Below are positions 59,785 to 64,000 of a stretch of 64,000 nucleotides of DNA, piece after piece. Origin of the DNA: Streptomyces sp. FIT100 (GTDB lineage: Bacteria > Actinomycetota > Actinomycetes > Streptomycetales > Streptomycetaceae). Numbering within the stretch: position 1 is the stretch's first letter; the number at the start of each line of letters is the position of its first letter. Where the stretch lies: contig NZ_CP075715.1 of the NCBI RefSeq assembly GCF_024584805.1, positions 2,096,001-2,160,000 of the forward strand, read 5' to 3'. Below the pieces are notes generated by a model that worked only from the letters and a program-made list of their open reading frames with translations, made no database searches and had not been told where the DNA came from. The position numbers and the translations under genes were made by a program.

Positions 59785-60762
59785 TCAGGCCCCCGGGGGC
59801 CACTCGTCGCCCCAGGACGTGTCCCGTGCCGCGCGGTAGTCCGGGCCGTGGCGCTTCGTCACCGTGGTCCGATGGAGGGTCTCGTCGGCGGAGCAGAGGT
59901 CCAGGAGGACCTGGCCCTTGCGGATCTGGGGTTTGCGGGTGACCCGGGACGGCGCCGGAGCGGCCGGGAAGCGGGTCGCGGCGACGTAGCTGAACTTCTC
60001 GTCCTCGTACGCCAGCGAGCCGCCCTTCACCCGCCGGTGCAGCGACGACCGGCTCACCCGCGCCGCGAAGTGGCACCAGTCCGTACCCGGCACGATCGGG
60101 CACGCCTCGCTGTGCGGGCAGGGCGCGGCGACGCGCAGGCCCGCCGCGATCAGGCGGTCGCGGGCAGCGATGATCCGCTCGTATCCGTCGGGGGTGCCGG
60201 GTTCGACGACCAGGACCGCCCGGCCCGCCGCCGCGGCGCGCGAGACGAGCTCCTCGCGGTCCGCCTCGGTGAGCTCCTTGAGGACATACGAGATCGTGAT
60301 CAGGTCCGCCGGTTCGAGCTCCAGGCCCTTGCCGATCCGTGCCCGACGCCACTGCGCCGCCCGCAGCGCGGGCGAATCCGCGCCTGCCGCGAGCTCCCGC
60401 CCCAGCGCCAGCGCGGGCTCCGCCCAGTCCAGCACCGTCGTGCGGTGGCCGCCCTCCGGCCACGCGTCGGCGACCGCCCAGCTCGCCGCGCCCGTGCCGC
60501 CGCCGATGTCGGTGTGCGTCGAGGGCACCCATGCCGGGGCCGCGGCCCGCAGCGCCGCGAGTGCGGACCGTACCGCCTCGAAGGTCGCGGGCATCCGGTA
60601 CGCCGCGTACGCGGCGACGTCCGCCCGGTCCCGCAGCACCGGTGCGTCCGTCGGTGTGTCCCCCCGGTAGCTGGCGATGAGCCGGTCCACGGCCTGGGCG
60701 GCGCGGTTCGGCGGGAGCCCGTCGAGGAGTCCGGCGAGGGCTTCGGGGAGGGTGGCGTTCAC
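59785..60762 (-). CDS. Rsm22-type (METTL17-like) ribosomal methyltransferase protein
   Basis: 325 residues. The SAM-binding motif is THTDIGGGTGAASWAVAD, and DLITISYVLKELTEADREEL follows, typical of small-ribosomal-subunit Rsm22 proteins. The C-terminal half has CPHSEACPIVPGTDWCHF, three closely spaced cysteines plus a further CSADETL, resembling the four-Cys cluster of METTL17/Rsm22 that can hold an iron-sulfur centre. A role in small-subunit assembly is a family inference. ATG at 60762. Confidence 0.85.
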   Translation of the reverse strand: MNATLPEALAGLLDGLPPNRAAQAVDRLIASYRGDTPTDAPVLRDRADVAAYAAYRMPATFEAVRSALAALRAAAPAWVPSTHTDIGGGTGAASWAVADAWPEGGHRTTVLDWAEPALALGRELAAGADSPALRAAQWRRARIGKGLELEPADLITISYVLKELTEADREELVSRAAAAGRAVLVVEPGTPDGYERIIAARDRLIAAGLRVAAPCPHSEACPIVPGTDWCHFAARVSRSSLHRRVKGGSLAYEDEKFSYVAATRFPAAPAPSRVTRKPQIRKGQVLLDLCSADETLHRTTVTKRHGPDYRAARDTSWGDEWPPGA

Positions 60763-60881
60763 CGGCGAATTCTAGGCCGGAAACCGCCGTGCGGCAGTCC
60801 GCCCTCCAACCCCGGGGCGCACCGCGCCAGTTGCTACGCTGACCGCCGTTGACCATGGCGGCGGTGCCGGGCGGGGGGACC

Positions 60882-62204
60882 ATGAGACAGCGGGTCGTAC
60901 GCATGGCCCTGGTGGCCGGGGTGGCCGTGCTCGCCCTGATCCTCCTGCTGGCCACCTGCGACGGTGCAGAAAAAGCCGACAAGGGCGACAAAAAGGGCGG
61001 CGGGTCGGCCACGCCCACCACCCGGACCCCACGCCCCGCCACCCTGCTCACCGTCCCGCCCGCCTACGACACGGCCAAGGGCTGGGAGCTCCCCGACACC
61101 TCGCCCGACTACGCCGTCGCCCGCGAGACCGGCCTCGTCGCCTACCTCGTCCGCGAGCAGGACGACTTCCGGCTGCGGACCGTGGACGCCGCCACCGGCA
61201 GGCCCGGCTGGTCGGGCGAGCCCTGGTCCGCGCTCGCGGGTCCGGCGAACTTCCCGCGGCTGCTCGCCGTCACCAAGGACGAGCGGCAGTTCTTCGTCAC
61301 CTGGTCCTTCGGCAAGGCGGGCCGCGACACCCTCACCCCCTCCGGCACCTTTGTCTCACTCGACGTGTACGACGCCCTCGACGGCACCCGGAAGCGCGTC
61401 GAAGTGCCCTGGCCCACCGCACCGGCCGTCTCCGGCACCGGCCCCGGGATCCTCATCGGCGACGGCGGGGCGCGCAGCGCCGTCGTCGACCCGGTCACCG
61501 GCGGTGTGACCGTGATAGCGCCGAAGGAGCTCCGGCCGCCGAAGGGCTGCGCGACCTGCGGGCAGCTCACCGAGGTGCGCGGGCTGACCGCGAAGGGCCT
61601 GCTGGTGAGCGGGGCCCGGGAGTTCTGGGTGCGCGGCGGCTGGTTCAGCCGCGGCGTCGCCCCGTCCGGCGCCGACCCCGCGTACGGCACGCCGACCTCG
61701 CTCACCTCCGGGCAGGTCCTCGTCCGCTGGCGTAAGGCGGCGAAGACGCAGCGCGCCACCACCCACGACCTGTGGGCGGTGCACGACGCGGCGTCAGGGA
61801 AGGCGCTGGTGGCCGCCGAGTGCCACAAACCGGCCATCGAGCCCGGCGAGTACCCGCAGGCCGTGCTCTCCCCCGACGGCCGCTATCTGGTCGCCGGAAG
61901 CCTCGCCTTCGACCTCCAGGAGCGGACCGGCCACTGCTTCGAGGAGCCCGACGGCACCCACCCGCTGACCCTGGTGACGGTCACCGACGACGGCCTGGCG
62001 TACGGCGCGGCGAACACCCGCGGCGCGAGCGAGGCGCTCGCGGGCGGCGGCGCCCCGTACGAGGTCGACCTGGCGACGGGACTGCCCGAAGCCCTCTCCC
62101 CCAACGCCCGGCTGCCCGCCGCCGACACGTCGGGCGTCGGGCTGTTCCGCTGGACGGACGCCAAGGACCGGCTGCACCTGATCGGCTACGCCCGCGTGGA
62201 CTGA
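60882..62204 (+). CDS. Exported beta-propeller-like protein, unknown function
   Basis: 440 residues from the ATG at 60882 (GGGGGG upstream); the ATG at 60849 is less likely. A basic N-terminus and hydrophobic helix end in LLLATC, possibly a poor lipobox, then a Lys/Thr/Pro-rich linker. The rest has repeating strand pairs such as TGLVAYLVREQDDFRLRTVD, GTFVSLDVYDALDGTRKRVE and GRYLVAGSLAFDLQERTGHC, suggesting a PQQ- or WD-like propeller. No known family recognised. Confidence 0.7.
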   Translation: MRQRVVRMALVAGVAVLALILLLATCDGAEKADKGDKKGGGSATPTTRTPRPATLLTVPPAYDTAKGWELPDTSPDYAVARETGLVAYLVREQDDFRLRTVDAATGRPGWSGEPWSALAGPANFPRLLAVTKDERQFFVTWSFGKAGRDTLTPSGTFVSLDVYDALDGTRKRVEVPWPTAPAVSGTGPGILIGDGGARSAVVDPVTGGVTVIAPKELRPPKGCATCGQLTEVRGLTAKGLLVSGAREFWVRGGWFSRGVAPSGADPAYGTPTSLTSGQVLVRWRKAAKTQRATTHDLWAVHDAASGKALVAAECHKPAIEPGEYPQAVLSPDGRYLVAGSLAFDLQERTGHCFEEPDGTHPLTLVTVTDDGLAYGAANTRGASEALAGGGAPYEVDLATGLPEALSPNARLPAADTSGVGLFRWTDAKDRLHLIGYARVD

Positions 62205-62450
62205 GCACCCTGGGCCGTGTCCGGCACATGGTGCCGTCCGCCCAACAGGCCGCCGGACGGGACGCGTCGGACCCGGCCTGGTGCTGTGACCGGGAAGGTG
62301 TGCCGAGTCGCCCGCTCGTGGCGCGCGCCCGGTGCGGTGCACCGCAGGGCGGAGGACCGCCCTCGTACCGGACGTACTCAGGCGACTCCGACGACGCCGC
62401 CAGGCGCCGTGCCGGGCATCGCGAGCCGGTGCCCCCTTCCGGTCACCGCA

Positions 62451-63830
62451 CTAGCGAGCGGACGCGTGGGCGCCCTCCGGCGCCCTGCGCCACGGGCGGC
62501 ACAGGCCGAGGAAGCACGCGATCGCGCCGAGCGCGCACACCAGCTGCACCACGGCCATCGGCACCGCGGTCGCCTCCCCCGCGATCCCGACCAGCGGGGA
62601 CGCGACCGCGCCGATGAGGAAGGAGGAGGTGCCGAGCAGCGCGGAGGCCGAACCGGCGGCGTGCGGGGTGCGCATCAGCGCCTGGGCGTTGGTGTTCGGC
62701 ATCGCCAGGCCCATCGCGGACATCAGGACGAAGAGACCGGCGGCGACCGGCACGAGCCCGGCCTCGCCGAAGACCCCCGTCGTCAGCAGCAGCAGCGCGA
62801 GCGCCGCGGCCGCGATCACCGCGAGCCCGAAGCCGAGCACCTTGTCGAGGCTGACCCGGCCGACGAGCACCTTCCCGTTGATCTGCCCGACCGCGACGAG
62901 GCCGATCGAGTTGAGCCCGAAGAGCAGGCTGAAGGTCTGCGGCGAGGCTCCGTAGATCTCCTGGACGACGAACGGCGAGGCCGCGATGTACGCGAACAGC
63001 GCGGCGAAGGCGAGCGATCCGGCCAGCATGTAGCCGGTGAAGACGCGGTCGGCGAGCAGTCCGCGCATGGTGCGCAGCGCCGTGCCGACGCCGCCGCCGT
63101 GCCGGCGCTCGGGCGGCAGCGTCTCGTGCAGCCAGCGCCAGACGACGAGGGTGAGCAGCACGCCGACCACGGTCAGGACGTGGAAGACGCCCCGCCAGTC
63201 CGTGACCTGGAGGATCTGGCCGCCGACGAGCGGGGCGACGATCGGGGCGGCCCCGGAGATCAGCATCAGGGTCGAGAAGAACCGGGCCATCTCCACGCCG
63301 TCGTACAGATCGCGGACGACGGCGCGGGCGATCACGATGCCCGCGGCACCCGCGAGGCCCTGGAGCAGCCGGAAGGCGATGAGCAGTTCGATGGTGGGCG
63401 CGAGGGCGCAGACCGCGGTGGCGACGATGTACACGAGCATGCCGGCGAGCAGCGGGCGCCGTCGGCCCCATCTGTCGCTCATGGGGCCGACGACGAGCTG
63501 GCCGAGGGCCATACCGGCGAGACAGGCGGTGAGCGTGAGCTGGACGGTGGCGGCGGGGGCGTGCAGCGCGCCGGTGACCTGGGGCAGGGCCGGGAGGTAC
63601 ATGTCCATGGACAGCGGCGGCAGGGCGGTGAGGCCGCCGAGGACGAGCGTGACGAGGAGACCGGCGCGGCGGGCCGCGGCGGGCGGTGCCACGGGGGACG
63701 GTGCCGGTGCGGACACCGGTGTCGACGCGGACGCCGCTGTCGGTGCGGACGGCAGTGCCGGTGCCGGTGCGGCTGCCTGTGCGGCGGGGGATATGTGTCC
63801 TTGCGTACGGGTCGGGCCGCTCTCCGGCAT
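62451..63830 (-). CDS. Bcr/CflA-type MFS drug exporter
   Basis: 459 residues. About 55 Ala/Pro/Ser-rich residues precede 12 helices. LGGLTALPPLSMDMYLPALP and GPMSDRWGRRRPLLAGMLVY are typical of the Bcr/CflA branch (sulfonamide, bicyclomycin and chloramphenicol export). ATG at 63830 with CAGGAG six bases upstream; the TTG one codon earlier is too close to that site. The 246 bp to the preceding gene's end show nothing recognisable. Confidence 0.9.
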   Translation of the reverse strand: MPESGPTRTQGHISPAAQAAAPAPALPSAPTAASASTPVSAPAPSPVAPPAAARRAGLLVTLVLGGLTALPPLSMDMYLPALPQVTGALHAPAATVQLTLTACLAGMALGQLVVGPMSDRWGRRRPLLAGMLVYIVATAVCALAPTIELLIAFRLLQGLAGAAGIVIARAVVRDLYDGVEMARFFSTLMLISGAAPIVAPLVGGQILQVTDWRGVFHVLTVVGVLLTLVVWRWLHETLPPERRHGGGVGTALRTMRGLLADRVFTGYMLAGSLAFAALFAYIAASPFVVQEIYGASPQTFSLLFGLNSIGLVAVGQINGKVLVGRVSLDKVLGFGLAVIAAAALALLLLTTGVFGEAGLVPVAAGLFVLMSAMGLAMPNTNAQALMRTPHAAGSASALLGTSSFLIGAVASPLVGIAGEATAVPMAVVQLVCALGAIACFLGLCRPWRRAPEGAHASAR

Positions 63831-63925
63831 CAACTGCTCCTGTTCCTGTCGTCGCCCCCTATGCTCTCAGCTCGTCGGAGTGGTCGAGACCTTTCTATGG
63901 CCGTACGGGGCCGAGGGGCGGGGCA

Positions 63926-64000
63926 ATGGGTGACACGGTGCGGTGGGGTGTGCTGGCGACCGGAGGCATCGCGGCGCAGTTCACGGCGGATCTGAACGCC
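63926..64000 (+). CDS. Gfo/Idh/MocA-family oxidoreductase, N-terminus (cut by window edge)
   Basis: The first 25 codons: GDTVRWGVLATGGIAAQFTA. The pattern GxLxTGxIAxxF is the NAD(P)-binding start of the Gfo/Idh/MocA family. GAGGGGCGGGG lies before the ATG. The substrate cannot be judged from this part. Confidence 0.7.
   Translation, partial: MGDTVRWGVLATGGIAAQFTADLNA

Noticed and set aside
1..64000. tRNA, rRNA or recognisable riboswitch
   Set aside because: None could be recognised by eye on either strand; a covariance-model search would be needed for a firm negative.

Overview
This is a chromosomal segment from a Streptomyces. GC content is very high with strong G/C third-position bias, GTG and TTG starts are common, and genes are often translationally coupled. 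Gene content and order are typical of the genus: a malR/malEFG locus, glnE and glnA2 near a large glutamine-dependent nadE, panB, an F420:NADPH oxidoreductase, and DmdR1/IdeR-type iron boxes. Most of it looks like core chromosome. No prophage, integrase, CRISPR array, tRNA or rRNA was seen.

Layout. 0-7 kb: maltose/maltodextrin locus with malE-malF-malG and a GH13 alpha-glucosidase on the minus strand, and a second GH13 enzyme plus the LacI-type repressor malR on the plus strand, with palindromic candidate operators between. 7-11.3 kb: small accessory genes, a decayed aadA-like resistance gene and a repeat element. 11.4-18.2 kb: nitrogen genes (glnE, glnA2) with small enzymes between them. 18.3-24.7 kb: exported DUF3105/DUF305 proteins, a CBS protein, a hydrolase and a Tat-dependent multicopper oxidase lipoprotein behind a CsoR-like box, then a 178-bp terminal-inverted-repeat element. 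25-43 kb: nadE, drug-efflux and ABC systems with regulators, panB, a SARP/AfsR-like regulator, an M50 protease, npdG and map. 43.9-57.1 kb: an iron and heme acquisition island. 57.3-64 kb: prim-pol-like protein, TetR, dimethylargininase, Rsm22-type protein, a Bcr/CflA exporter and the start of a Gfo/Idh/MocA oxidoreductase.

How the genes work together. In the iron island two HtaA surface proteins (one with an LAXTG sortase signal, one with a C-terminal membrane anchor) would capture heme and pass it to lipoprotein HmuT and the HmuU/HmuV importer. Heme oxygenase would release the iron. EfeO-EfeB-EfeU add a second ferrous/heme-iron route. Three iron boxes, at hmuO, between htaA and hmuT, and upstream of efeO, would place all of this under one iron-dependent repressor. 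At the other end, MalEFG imports maltodextrins using an ATPase encoded elsewhere (MsiK in known Streptomyces systems), the GH13 enzymes hydrolyse them, and MalR represses.

The most notable oddities are: (a) a palindromic repeat inserted in frame in a GH13 gene, shown by comparison with the paralogue in the same window; (b) three intergenic tandem arrays whose end unit contains the TGA stop of a minus-strand gene; (c) a six-codon leader and hairpin that would hide the ribosome binding site of an efflux gene; (d) an antisense acyl-CoA dehydrogenase fragment inside a broken aadA; (e) a repeat-expanded ~250-residue extension on the heme permease HmuU; and (f) two related repeats with CTAG ends that supply neighbouring stop codons.
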